Source: Amylostereum areolatum (lineage: Eukaryota > Basidiomycota > Agaricomycetes > Russulales > Stereaceae). From it: a stretch of DNA of 64,000 nt. Position numbers and translations under genes: made by a program. Position 1 is the stretch's first letter; every line of letters starts with the position of its first letter. The stretch lies in the NCBI GenBank assembly GCA_012932865.1, contig SAXG01000007.1, forward strand, positions 1,216,601-1,280,600, written 5' to 3'. Below, in pieces: positions 21,084-32,487 of this stretch. The notes under the pieces were generated by a model. The model was not told where the DNA came from, made no database searches, and saw nothing but the letters and a program-made list of their open reading frames with translations.

Positions 21084-23264
21084 TGTCAGATCAAAAGTGG
21101 GTTTAAACACTTTCCTAGATATATCGGGTTTTCCTCTTTCCCAGATGATACCTAGTTGTTCGGGGGTTTAGGGAAATGTGTTAGGGGATATGCTACCAAA
21201 GGTTGCCTTTCCTTCCAATTGTTTTTCCAAACAATGGGGGGGGGGAATGTGTAAGGAGACGGTCACGGTAGACGGGCTCGGTACACGGACGGACGTGGAG
21301 ATACTGAATCTACCTTTCAGTGATAGACACAATATATAGAGAACGGAACTTAGATTATAACTTGACTTGCAGAGACTGAAACTTGAACTTGGATTGAACG
21401 GGGGACTAAACTGGGACTGAAACTAACTTGAGAACTGAGAGAGAACTAGCTGAAAACTGACTTGATCGTGGGAACTGGGGACTACTGAATAACTGGGTGA
21501 TGGGAACTTCTTGGGTATGGAACTTGGTACGTTATCTATCTCTGATGCCTGAAGCAGGGCCTTTATATAGTGCTCTAGCTTTGTTTGTGCACTGTTCGTT
21601 GTTGGCTATGCAAGGGCAGTGCAGTCCTGCCTCATGAGCAATCAACGCAGCCGTATCAGTGCCACACAGGCAACGTAGCCTTTTCTGATCTGCGGCTATG
21701 CTGACTACTTAAGGCAGTGCAGCGTTGAGAGAGGGGAGGATGGCAAACATAACCAAGGCGTACGTAGAAGTATGACATAGAGGGGGGGAGAGACAGTAAG
21801 CGACACGAGACAGCACAACCAGAGCCGGTAATCGTACAACGAGGCAAGCTAATCTAATAAGGACATCAACAAACGGAGTGCAGATAAGAAAGGCCTAGGT
21901 GAAGAGTCAGCTCCTACTGGCGAGTGTATAACCCAGCCTCCCTGTTCCGTCCTACCTCCGCCACCCGCTCCTGAACCTCGTGCGAGAGCTGGACCATGGC
22001 ATCGTACTTTGCCTCAGCGATCAGCTGGGAGAGTGCCGTCTCCACCGTCTCGTACGAGTTGGGATAGATTGCGTGCCGGATACGCTTGAAGTATCTAGCT
22101 ACTTCGTCTATGGGCGTCCAGGGATCTATCTTGTATATGCCTGGCAGATATGTTGAGGTAGGTGGACAAGCAGTGTATGGGGGTTGAGCGGCGTACCTGT
22201 GGCATTTCCCCAAGGGGGAAACACGAATACCGAGTACCCCTCGCACCCAGTGGCGTAGTAAAGCATCTGGGGGAGGTGGCGATCGACGAGACGGGCGATT
22301 GCTACAGCGACTTGCGAGGGGGGACCGATAAGACCGTCGCAACGAAGGTTGAAAGTCCAGTACCAGTCGGCGGCGATGGAACTGGAGACTGGGGTGTTGG
22401 GCTCAAGGTTGAGCGTCCAGTTGATATTGCAGATGATGAACACGATTAGTTCTGGTGGCAGGTTAGTGTGTGTTGCGAACAAGACAGACAGTGACGCACC
22501 AGCGGAGGTATGATTCTGCACTCGTCCTACATAGATTGCGCTCTGTCCGTTGCTCCCAAGGCACTCGCCGGCCGTTGCGTAGTAATGGAAGCCACATCCA
22601 GTGACGGCTTCGACGAGCATGGCGGGTCCGAGCTGCTGTGCCTTTCCCTCCACGATCCATAGACCATTTATCTCGACGGGGCCGGTGGACGGGTTAGGTC
22701 CCCATCCCGCGTTAAGGGCCTCATTGGCCTCCAGCCACTGCTGGTGCGAGGCGTCGTCCTTGACCAGTTTGGCCAGAACCTTGGCCCGTGTGGTCGCCAT
22801 GTCGTCGCGGGCCTGATAGGAAGGAATGGATGGAACCATATAGGGGTGGTTAATCAGCCTGTTCGACAAGACAGGATCGTAAATTACGTCGTCGACGTGG
22901 CCTTGGTGGGAGCGTAGGCGGGCGTCCAGGATTCGTGCCGAGGTGTACGGGTCGGGAGATGCTGACTGGCGTGTCGAGGGTGGAGCGGTTGAAGAGGGAA
23001 GGGGGGCAAACAGGCTGCTGGCAGGGGAGGAGGAGCTTTGCATGGTGTGAGAGATGGGGGGAACAAAGAGGGAGGTGTCTGCGTGCCGCCTGCCTATACG
23101 CTGCGGGATCAGCCTTCTGGATCTGCATTCTATTTTGGGCTTCTTGGATGCCGATCTTTGGTGTTTTCTTTGTCCGGCCCTTCCTGTCTCCGGGTGACTC
23201 TGCTCTGGATATTACCTGGTTGTTGTCTGTCCTGTCCCGCCCATAACCATTTGTGGGCGTGACA
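21084..23264 (-). repeat. 3' LTR (2,181 bp) of the giant element
   Basis: Repeated at 35574-37754. Sense layout: about 220 bp of upstream sequence, a 357-codon gene, then CTATATAAAG (21570-21561) as the probable promoter of the element RNA, leaving about 480 bp of R and U5. Visible differences from the other LTR are at about 22515 (T versus C), 23134 (T versus C) and 23210 (A versus C). Confidence 0.92.
21914..23043 (-). CDS. LTR-encoded protein of unknown function, 3' LTR copy
   Basis: Exon 23043-22197 starts MQSSSSPASSLFAPLPSS and ends PPWGNAT; a 56-bp intron (22196-22141, GTACGC..TGCCAG) joins GIYKIDPWTPIDEVARYFKR, ending AGLYTRQ before TAG at 21916-21914. Total 357 codons. The first 45 residues are Ser/Pro-rich. 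The middle has the look of a compact domain (LEANEALNAGWGPNPSTGPV, GFHYYATAGECLGSNGQSAI, LSVLFATHTNLPPELIVFII, DWYWTFNLRCDGLIGPPSQV). The C-terminus is helical (YETVETALSQLIAEAKYDAM). I recognise no family. The gene lies in U3 upstream of the element promoter, so it needs its own promoter or read-through. The other LTR has the same gene with one residue changed. Confidence 0.7.
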
Positions 23265-23313
23265 TCCGCGGGGGTCTTTAAATCAACCGTCCTCGGTTGA
23301 GCGCTCTTATAGC

Positions 23314-25086
23314 CTAGTCACTTTCCCAGATGTCGTCTTCAGCTGCTAGCGGCCTAGTCTTTCCCTTTTTCTGTATCTGTTTTTCTACGGTGTCAGGATT
23401 TGGAATGCGAGTAGATAGTTCTCGTAGGACCCTCCTATTTCTTGTAATGTAAGGGACCAGTCTGGATACAGCAAACTTTGTTGCTGATATTGCACCGTCT
23501 AACTCAGCCAATTTATACGCACCACCTTGTGTTTTTTCAATAACCTCATATGGTCCAAGGAACCTGTCTTTGTCTTTGCGGCTGTGGGAGGTTTCAATGG
23601 CATTATTCCTGACGAGCACAAGTTGGCCTGGTTGGAATTCATCTGTCCGGATGCGGTGCTTGAATCTGTCTTCAAACTGTGCTTTCGATGCAAACCTATG
23701 TTCGCGTAGCTTGTATGCGGCTTCATCAATGTCTGTCTGCCGCTTTTCTAGCTGTCGTATGCGTAGGGATAATAGCTCTGCAGATGACATTTTTGCTGAA
23801 TAGGCTGGGCCTAGAAAAGTTGCTTCCGTCAAGTCAAATGGATAAATAGGATGTGTTCCATGCAGGAGATAGTATGGGGAGAAGCCTGTCGACTGTGATA
23901 TTGTTATGCGGTCTGCATAGAAGGCTGCATGCACTTTAGCTGGCCAGTCTTGGACTTTTGATCCACATGTCTTGATGATGGATTCTCGGATTGTAAAGTG
24001 GCCGCGCTCCACTACTCCATTGGCCTTGGAGTTATATGGGGCAATCTTGACTTGAGGGACACCAAGACGTTCTACCAGTTCTTGAAACGCTCCGCGTACT
24101 TCTGGGCCATTATCTGTAACCACCTGTCGGACAACTCCATATCGACAGTAAATTTGTTCCCAGAAGAACTTCTTCAATGATCCTGCATTTGCATTTCGTA
24201 GTGCCCGCCCTTCAGACACGCGAGTAAGATCATCTCGTGCTGCCACAATGTACTTATACCCATGGGCCTGCGGCATATGCATGACATCAATATAGACCTT
24301 ATCCCATATTGCAACTGGGGTTGACACCGTGGGATGCCGCAGAGGCCATAGTGTTGAGCGGACCTGGCATTCATGGCAGGATCGGATATGCTGTTTAATG
24401 TCTGATAGCATGGCTGGCCAGTAGAAGCGCAGACTGATGGCTTTATGAACTGCCTCCACTCCTCTGTGTCCCATTTCCTCATGCGCCCCTAGCATAATGC
24501 TGTACCGGGTGTCTGGTGAAAAGATCACCTTCCTTGGGATTCCTTCTGCTTCCTTCCGAAACATGTCCTGGTCCCGTAAGAAAAATTTGGTAGCCTTGGC
24601 TACAAACCGCTTCTCTTGCTGGGTCGTTTGGACTGAGGGAGGATATTCCCAATTCTGTAAAAAATGCTTGATCTGATCCAGGGTAGATTCTATTGCTCCA
24701 ACAGGCAGTACAAGGCTGGCTTTGATGTTTGAGTGTTGGTAAACTGGTCGCGCTGACCGGTCTTGCAGCGTAACAAAGCGGTCTAGTGGAGCCTTAGGGA
24801 TAGAATACAGGGCAATGGCATCTAACCAGTCATCGTCATCTGGTTCATGTTCATCTTCTGAGGGCGGTCGTCTTGAAAGACCGTCGGGGCCTGAGAACCG
24901 CTTACCTGGTACATGAATTAATTCAAAGTCAAACATCTTGATTCCTTGTATCCAGCGGTTAATTGCAGCGTTCGGCTGAAGGTCTGGTGCATTGAGCATA
25001 CCTTTGATATAAAGGGCATCAACTTCTACATAGAAATTTTTGATCCCAATTATGTAGAGGCTAAAATGCTTCAACGCTCGGAACAA
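23314..25086 (-). CDS. pol: Pol C-terminal part of the giant element: RNase H end and integrase
   Basis: 590 codons open. Begins in the RNase H domain (FSLYIIGIKNFYVEVDALYI, LQPNAAINRWIQGIKMFDFE). The integrase follows: zinc finger with H-R-G-V and a C-H-E-C pair (near 24360), catalytic D in YIDVMHMP, D in VTDNGPEVRGAF and E in NGVVERGHF, in the DDE order that inserts element DNA into the host. The C-terminal part has the beta-rich GPYEVIEKTQGGAYKLAEL module and ends without a chromodomain, unlike copies A and B. A 1-nt shift near 25085 separates it from the rest of RNase H. Confidence 0.92.
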   Translation of the reverse strand: MFRALKHFSLYIIGIKNFYVEVDALYIKGMLNAPDLQPNAAINRWIQGIKMFDFELIHVPGKRFSGPDGLSRRPPSEDEHEPDDDDWLDAIALYSIPKAPLDRFVTLQDRSARPVYQHSNIKASLVLPVGAIESTLDQIKHFLQNWEYPPSVQTTQQEKRFVAKATKFFLRDQDMFRKEAEGIPRKVIFSPDTRYSIMLGAHEEMGHRGVEAVHKAISLRFYWPAMLSDIKQHIRSCHECQVRSTLWPLRHPTVSTPVAIWDKVYIDVMHMPQAHGYKYIVAARDDLTRVSEGRALRNANAGSLKKFFWEQIYCRYGVVRQVVTDNGPEVRGAFQELVERLGVPQVKIAPYNSKANGVVERGHFTIRESIIKTCGSKVQDWPAKVHAAFYADRITISQSTGFSPYYLLHGTHPIYPFDLTEATFLGPAYSAKMSSAELLSLRIRQLEKRQTDIDEAAYKLREHRFASKAQFEDRFKHRIRTDEFQPGQLVLVRNNAIETSHSRKDKDRFLGPYEVIEKTQGGAYKLAELDGAISATKFAVSRLVPYITRNRRVLRELSTRIPNPDTVEKQIQKKGKTRPLAAEDDIWESD

Positions 25087-26790
25087 GCCAATAGCTCTAG
25101 CTTGGGTTGCGAGTATCGCGCTTCAACTGCACTCATTGGTAATGATCCGTAACGTGCGGGTCGTCTTCTTCCTTCTTCATCTAGCTGGGACAGAATAAAT
25201 CCTACTGCGATATAACTGGAGTCAACGGACAGAATCACTGGGCGTTCGGACTTATAGTCAATTGGGCGGAGGGCAGGTGCGGCTGAAACCTTAGCTTTGA
25301 GGTCGTCGAATGCTTTTTGACGCCGTGTATCCCAGATAAANTTCTTCGTCCTTGCGTACCAATTCTGTTAGAGGTCGCGCAACTTCGAGTAGTTTTCGAT
25401 CCAAATACGAACTGTACCGCATAGGCCCAGAAAACCTCGTACCTCTGTGACATTCTTGGGCGCCGGCCAGTTCTGAATTTTTTCGGCTTTATTCTTCTCA
25501 GGGACCGTCCTTTTGGTGTACAGGTTTGTCCTAAAATTTCGACTTGCTGAGCGCATATCTGTGCTTTATCGGGATTGAACGTTCCTCCTGCAGATTTTAT
25601 GCGGTGCATTATGCGGTGGACATCCTGTGCGTGCTCCCATATAAAGCGCCGTATGCCCGGGTTATCTTTTAGCACTTCAGGGTTTCCAGATGAGTCCAGG
25701 TATGCTGACAAGGGTCCACGTATTGCTAAGTCATCAATGAAAATGTTTGCTGTGTGGGGGATTTCATCCTGCAGGATAAACACCATACTGTTTTGAAATT
25801 CTGCTGGCGAATTTGTGAAGCCCATAGGCATAGATGTGATCCGTAGTTGTCCTAATGGAGTCTGAAAGGCTGTCATGTCCCTGCTATCCTCATGTATTTG
25901 CGTGCGTCAAATCCCCAGAATAGGTCAAAGACGGTACTGCATTGGCGCCCGGCAAAGGGCTCTACGAAGTCATCTAGGGATTGGCGGGCATTCCAGAGTC
26001 TTTGATTGTTTACTCGATTTAGCGGCTGCAGATCGTGAACAATTCTGAGTTTACCATTTTTCTTGACTACACAAAACCAGCGTGAACGATAGCTTGATTG
26101 GCTGGGTTCATATACCCCACACCGGATTTTTTTCTTTCACAGATCAATAACTTTGTCTTGATGCCAGGTGGGATTGGGATGTTTCTTGTATTCCATGGCT
26201 CGTGGGGGACGGTCGGAATTTTGTATGGTGTAAAATAGTCGTCGCGTAGCGTACCCCGTTGTTCATCGGTGTATGCCATTGCTTCCTCATTTAATACCAT
26301 AATGTGTTGAAACAGCTTGAGTTCTTCTGGCCAGAGGAATCCGGCGGCATCTAATTTTAGTCTTGCTAAGCTCTCCATTGTTTGTCGCTCGGTGGGCACA
26401 AATTTTGGCGGGTTGACTGGCAGCGGGGCTAAAGATGCCAATGGATCTTCAGGGAATCTTCGTTCCACACGTGCTGACTGTGGGAAAGCAGTTGCCACTG
26501 GACGGACCTTTTTATCTACCTTCTTGTATGCAGTTAACACAAAGCCAGGTGGTTGAACAAGGTACAGTTCTTCCCCATCTATCTTGTTCCAGCTAACTGA
26601 GGCTTGATGATGTAATGTGTCATGTGCACGCAGATCTGGGACTGCCCGGATAATTCCGACCGAGGCTGATCTCAGATTCCGAGTCGTTTGATTGTTGGGT
26701 TGTCGCCGGAGTGATTCTTTCCTTCTTGATCCCGTTTGGCTTGTCGATCTGATCGGCACGTGATCGATCCATCAATCATAATCTTTCCCA
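25087..26790 (-). pseudogene. pol: Reverse transcriptase and RNase H of the giant element, frames broken
   Basis: Sense order: ASVSWNKIDGEELYLVQPPG (about 26590), FQHIMVLNEEAMAYTDEQRG (about 26280), IPIPPGIKTKLLICERKKSG, then KNGKLRIVHDLQPLN (about 26060), FDLFWGFDARKY, TAFQTPLGQLRITSMPMGFT (about 25870) and the catalytic box FIDDLAI (about 25740) in place of the usual YxDD. RNase H has AVDSS-like VILSVDSSYIAVGF (about 25225). Frames break near 26650, 26110, 25900, 25510 and 25085, and there is an undetermined base N at 25341. The domain order and FIDD match other agaricomycete Gypsy elements as I recall them. Not translatable as written. Confidence 0.85.
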
Positions 26791-27287
26791 TCTTAGTGAC
26801 TCCAGCTACGTCGCGTCGGAATGGGAGGGATACGATTGGTGCAATGTGAGGAGTGGAGAGGTAGAGTGCAATAGCGCGGGAGGGGACGGGTGGTGGTACA
26901 GATAGCGAAAGGCGGCCGGGTAAGATAATAGATGTGACGGAGGCGGGTGGGGGAGGTGGGCCGAGATCGGAACGCGCGTGAGTAAGTCCAAAGTGTGACT
27001 GGAAAGCATAGGTAATTAAATAAGCGGGGGGAGCGGAGACGGAGTGGTGATTGTACATAATAATAGCAGGGAGGGAGTCAGAGCGGGGGTGCATAGACGG
27101 CAGAGCGGCAAGAGAGAAGAGTGGGAACAGTGAAATATAAAAGGTACAGGTGAGTCCGCACGGATTATTCAAACAACGCGACGAGCCTGTGATCGAGATT
27201 AGCAATGCGACGATCTGACATCTACTGCTACGCACCATGGCGCCTGCACGGCCCCTACCACGGCCAATCCTGGAGGAAGCGCGTGGC

Positions 27288-30200
27288 CTAACGGACCCGC
27301 TCGTCATGGAGTCCGAGGAGCGGCCGGAGTTCCGGGTCTTCGAGGGTGCCGGACCGGATGAGGCTTGCGACGAGCTCGTCGCCCTGAAACCGCGAGCCGA
27401 TGAAGTTGAGGAGGGGACCCACAAGAGCCGGAATCCCGGCCCTGACGAGCCAGTCCGTGAGCGCGACGAGAAAAAGATGTTCTGTGCTGCGGAGGAAAGC
27501 GCACCATCCTGGTTGGGGGCTAACACAAAGCGAGAGTCCTGCAGCCCGAAAGGTGACTGGCCAGGCTTGGAGGCTGTTGACGAGGCTGCCGATGTAGCCC
27601 TCGACCGCCTCATTGGCCGGGAACTGCTGCTGCTTGTACTCGAGGATCGCCTCGGCGAGAAGGACGCCCGTGATGGCCACCAATCGCGCTGCTTGCCGGC
27701 ACGCCGAAAATGAGGACTGCGGGGGGGTGGGTGAACGACGAAAGGAGTGCTGTGAGGGTGAATCGTACGCAGCGGGGTTGAGAGCATGTTCGCTGCCTGC
27801 CGGAGCCGGCACCGCCACGTCTGGGCCTGCGTCGGCGACACGGAGCCTGTACCGTTTCTGGGGGGGACGTAGCGGGGGGGGGACGGGGGCGACGGTCTTG
27901 ACGTGCTGGCGGATGCGGGGGTGGTGCCGAGAACTGACGGGATTTTCGTAAGTGCGGTGCGAGCCAGACTCGATTGACGGAGCGGCGTACACCTCTGGGG
28001 CCTCGTCCCCGACGCCTTCCGCGGCCGCGCGTGTTGTCGTTGCGAGAGCCGAGGTGCTCCTGACGAAAGGGACGTATGCGCATGTGTGTGTGTGGCTCAG
28101 AGATTACGAACGCGCTCGATTGGCATCGAGGGCATACCTTGTTGTCGTCGAACTGGCTGGGCTCGGGCTTCTTGATCGTCGGCTGCTGGTACGGCGTCGG
28201 GTTGGCTGGGCGCGACGGTGCGTCGACGGAGGGGACATCTTTCGGGCTGCTTACCACACTCTCACATTCCGCGATCGTGATCAAGGACGGCATCGAGCCA
28301 CCTGATGACGAGCGAGACGGAGAGGTGGGGGCAGCCGAGTCGATAGGCTTGGGTATCGGCGACGCGAGCTGAGTTGTGTCATCGTCGGGAGCAGCTACGG
28401 GCTCAGGCGGTGTCGAGTCGTCCATGCTGTCGGTGTCTTCGTCCTTGAAGAACAGGGGTAGCGGAGAGGCGGCCGACACGTCGACGGAGGCGGCTGCTTG
28501 GTCTTTGGGAGACGGGGGGCCTTGCAGGGTGCCGTTAACAGCAAACGGGATCTTGATGTTGACGAGGTCCTCCATGTCGAGTGGCGAGAGAGCGCCGCCA
28601 TCATCCGAGCTGGACGAGTCCGCGTCGTTAGGGGACGTGTCGGTGGTGGAGAGGATGAGGGGAGACTTGGAGGCGGAGTCAGTTTTTGAAGTGTCGGAGG
28701 TGTCGGAGGTGTCGGAGTCGACGGAGTCGACCTCCTTGCACCAGCGGACGTAGGTGCGGAGCCGATAATCTGCCGCATCGAGAATCGAGCGGTGAGGTGT
28801 ACCGCCGAAAGTCTTCAAAAGGATACTGCAGAGTCGACGGAGGTACTGGAGAAGGCGGCTGCGATGGTCGGAGGACTTGACAAGTTGCTGGCCGAGGTTT
28901 GTGCCGCTGTGGATGCGCGAGACTAGGACCATAACATCCGAGATGGGGGGGTTCTCCTTTAGATCCCCTGCCGCGACGGCCTCTTTGATGACGAGCGGCG
29001 GCTCTCCCGCGTACAGCGGGTTCCCCGGAATATTCGGAGCCAACACCCAAACGGGGTGCGTCTCATCTATCGACCCGAGATACTCGAACTGTCCAGCCGC
29101 CGCAGCACGGCGCGGGCTCATGGCGGTTGGAGGCGGCGGGATCGACGGCGGGATGTCGACACGGATGGCGTTCGTGTGCGCCTGCCACATGCTGAGGCTG
29201 GCAGCGAGGCGCTGGGAGATGCCTGGGGTCATGACCTGCGGGCGCGGAGAGCGGGGGTCAATGGAGGAGGGTAGCGGGGGACGTGGCGTCGGGGGGCGTG
29301 TGTTTGCGGACTGTCCGAGGGGCTCGCCATCTTCACGTTGGTACTGCGTCGAGGGCAGGTGGAGTTGGAGACCAGGGTTACGTTTGGAGCGCAGAATTGG
29401 GGTGAAGTTATCGACGCGTCGGAGGCCGTTGAGAGAAGAGTAGCCGCCACCCGCGATGTCGAGCACGGACTCTTCGCCGTGGGAGGAGCCTTCGGTTGTA
29501 ATGAGAGCGGCGGTCGCCGACATGATCAGGTGGCCGTCGTCGTCGGAGCTGCCCGTATGGACTTGCGCGCGGATGAACGAGAGAACTTGTTGGTGTGTGT
29601 CGGGCCCGATTGCCTGCGGGGTGTCGAAGTGTGTCCATAGTCCATCCGGCGCGAGGACAGTGGCCGAGCGAACGGACTCGCCGTAGATGCTTGGGATCCG
29701 ATTCGCGAGAATGCGGACCGAGTCGGCCCGCACCGTTTCACGGATGATGTCGACCTCGTCAATGCTCGGGACAATAGGACGGATGTGCGTGTCTTGGCGG
29801 AGGAACAGCGGGATCGCTGGGTCGTGATAACCCGAGGACAACCCTACGGCGTGCGGGGTAAGTCCAGTGCAATTGACGCAACTGCTGGTTTGCTTACGGT
29901 TTTCGTACCAGGCAGCATCCATTTCCGTGAGTGAGAGCGGAGAGTTCGGCAGCGTGGCGTCGGGCATATCGACGTCCTGGTGGTCTTCGGGTAACGTGCC
30001 GAGGTCGGCCATGCGGCGTGCGTCCCCAGCGGATCCTTCCTCGACGCAGAGCGCGCGGAGGAAAAGGTCGCCTTTGAACGAAGTGGTCTTGATGCGCGTG
30101 CCGAGGAGTTCGCAATTGTCGGGGGTGAGAAAAGCTTGGATGTAGCGGGATCGGCGGACTAGTACCGGGTCCTTGAAGGACAGATCCAGCACACAGGCAG

Positions 30201-32028
30201 TCGTGCCATGGTCTTCGATCAAACTGAAGGCAAGGACGACGACGCTGTTGCTTTTGATCTCGACGGCGCGATCGTCATAGACGACCCCGGGTGCGCGTCC
30301 ACGGAGCAGTTGCTCTCGCCAGTCGGCGATAACCCGGATATTGAAACGACCAAGAGAAGACTGCGAGAGTGAGTCGGGGGAATGTTCGAAGGGGTCGAAA
30401 TGACTAACCATGGGCGAGACGGGAGTATCAGGGGAGATCATGGGGGCCTCGGCCAGCGAGGCGGCAGAGAAGGAATCTTGGGACATAGTGGTTGGGGGAG
30501 ATGAGAATGAGGACGAATAATCTGAAAGCGGTGATAAGTACGAGAGTGCAGACGGAAAAGTGAGGGAGGTGAGAAGATGGGGCTCACCAACGGCGGACGC
30601 GGGGGTCTTTATACGCCTTGTGCGCGCTAAAGACGTCAGTGGCCCGGCTTGCATGGGCAGTGCGTGGCCGTCAGCGGTGATGCTCTTGAGGGGAGCTCTC
30701 GACGGCTCGGGACCGTCGCGCACGGCGACTTCGTGGCGCAAAGGTACGCCGTTCGTTCCGTTTGCTATACTTACACTAACATTCACCTCGCCGTCTCCGT
30801 TCGCACAGGACATTAACCCGCGCGCGTTCGCGGCTGCACGCTCGGATGCGTAGGGGATTTCGACGGTAAGCCTTGCCTTCGTCATTTTGCGACCGACGCG
30901 CTTACACTGGTTGCGACGCGTAGGTGCTTCGAACGCGACTGGCCCGTCATTATTCTTAATGACCCCAGTGCGAACTTCGGAGGGGGGCCGCGGCGGCGTA
31001 CGAGGTCGGTCGGGGCCGTCAAGGGCTATGACCTTGTCGTGCTTTGGGCGAGACTCTGGTGCGTTCGTATTCTTTTCTTTTTGTTCGAGACTGACTTTGT
31101 CCTTGGGGGGACCCTCAGCGATCCTCGCGCCCGCAATGGGCATGGAACGGGGCCCGTTCGGTTGGTACTGTGGCCGTTCGCGTTTCCACCGCGTCACAGG
31201 TTCATGTTCGGCATTCCTCTCCACGGCGGTGACATCCTGACCTCGCCTTTTCTCGCAGACTCTTGGCTGATGCCGCGCGCATTTGCGTTCGCCGATGCTG
31301 CGTATCGAAGGGCCTCGGTCGTGTCGTATCGTCAGTACGATTTTTCCTGGCCGCCGCCCGGTCTCGTCATGCTGATCCAGGCGTTTTTCGCTAGGTTCGC
31401 AACAATTTCGCGCGCGACTTTGCTCGCCGCGGTCGGTGCAGGCTGATGTCTCGCCAAACCTGTGTTCCGAGTTTTCGTGTTCGGGTCGCTCGCCGTCGGC
31501 TCGAGATCTGGGGTTCTGCTCGCGCGCGCGTTCGCTAGCGGCGGTGTTATTTTGCTCGATTAATGCGCTATCTGTTGGGGATCCGTCGGCGGTCGGTGTA
31601 TTGCCTGTTCCCCATGCCACTTTCCGTTGAATAGGCGGCTTGTTTACTTGCTCTGGGGTTTTCTTGCTGTGTGCGCATTTATTCATTTCTACTGGCGAAC
31701 GGTCATCGACGACCTCGAATATTCGGCCTGGCTTTGGTGTCGGCGCGGCTTGATGAGCCGACGAATCCTGTATCGAAATCTCTGGTGATCGGATGCTTGG
31801 TGGAGAAGCCACATATCTTGGGCGAATATTTGATCCTAGCCTTGGGTGTAATATGACCGTGTTGCATGCTATGGACTGACTCATTTTTGCGGCTTCGTTT
31901 CGCTCTCGTTGGTGCTGCTCTACCCGCAGACGCACTAGGTTCACGGCGTCGGTTTCTTCTTCCTCGGTTCGGGCCATGAATTGCTGTATGTTCTGGGTAG
32001 CCACATTGTGTCCTTGTAACATGACGTC
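27288..32028 (-). CDS. Extra large gene inside the giant element, function unknown
   Basis: An open frame continues in phase from the protease (IRYDV) across the solo-LTR site as MLQGHNVATQNIQQFMARTE and stays open to 27610 (1,474 codons). Two in-phase introns are likely: 30587-30522 (GTGAGC..TTTCAG) and 28137-28060 (GTATGC..CGTCAG). After the second, the coding frame shifts by one base to that of 27992-27288 (ARLVAITGVLLAEAIL, WCAFLRSTEHLFLVALTDWL, VGPLLNFIGSRFQGDE). Residues to about 480 are charged and low-complexity. From MSQDSFSAASLAEAPM (ATG at 30486) the composition is that of a folded protein (RVIADWREQLLRGRAPGVVY, VVVLAFSLIEDHGTTACVLD), followed by a Ser/Asp-rich tail. I recognise no domain. 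It may be a captured host gene; whether it starts at 30486 or is fused to Gag is open. Confidence 0.55.
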
Positions 32029-32487
32029 TGTCATGAACGGTCTATAATTTTCTTTTTTACTTTACATCGGTTACACGCTTTAGGACTTATTGGCTTATCA
32101 CCGGTCCGGCTCCACTTTGGCCCGGACCCGGTTCATCTATATCCCACTCGGGCCCACGTGACTCATCTCGGCCCGGGTCTGACTCCTTTCCCTTGACTCA
32201 TGCTGTACAATACTGACTCATGCTGTGCTCTTTTACATACGACTGCTTACTTATACTAGGTCTGCTTACTGATCGCCGTGTATCGGTTGCTTACCTAAGT
32301 CTCTCTCCTCTTGTGTATATAAGGCTCGCTCTCGCTGTACATATCCCTTATCTCGAGCTAGTCAATTCTACCGACTTTGCTTGCTTTCCCTCGTCTGTCG
32401 CCGTGTCTGATCGGCTCCCCTCTGTCGTCCTCATCTTCTAGTCAGCTGTGTCGTAACTTGGTGCTGTCGCACTAGTCGTTGCTGACA
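32029..32487 (+). mobile_element. Solo chromovirus LTR nested in the giant element
   Basis: 459 bp, the reverse complement of the A and B LTRs (starts TGTCATGAACGG, ends GTTGCTGACA), flanked by a perfect 5-bp duplication ACGTC at 32024-32028 and 32488-32492. It splits the Gag-protease frame: DRIRYDV on one side and MLQGHNV on the other join in phase once it is removed. It is the only member of this LTR family here with an intact target duplication. Confidence 0.95.

Noticed and set aside
26672..27841. 389-codon minus-strand frame overlapping the cargo gene 3' end
   Set aside because: Its composition (Ser/Arg/Pro-rich) and overlap with the better frame 27992-27288 indicate a shadow; the last part covers non-coding sequence before RT.
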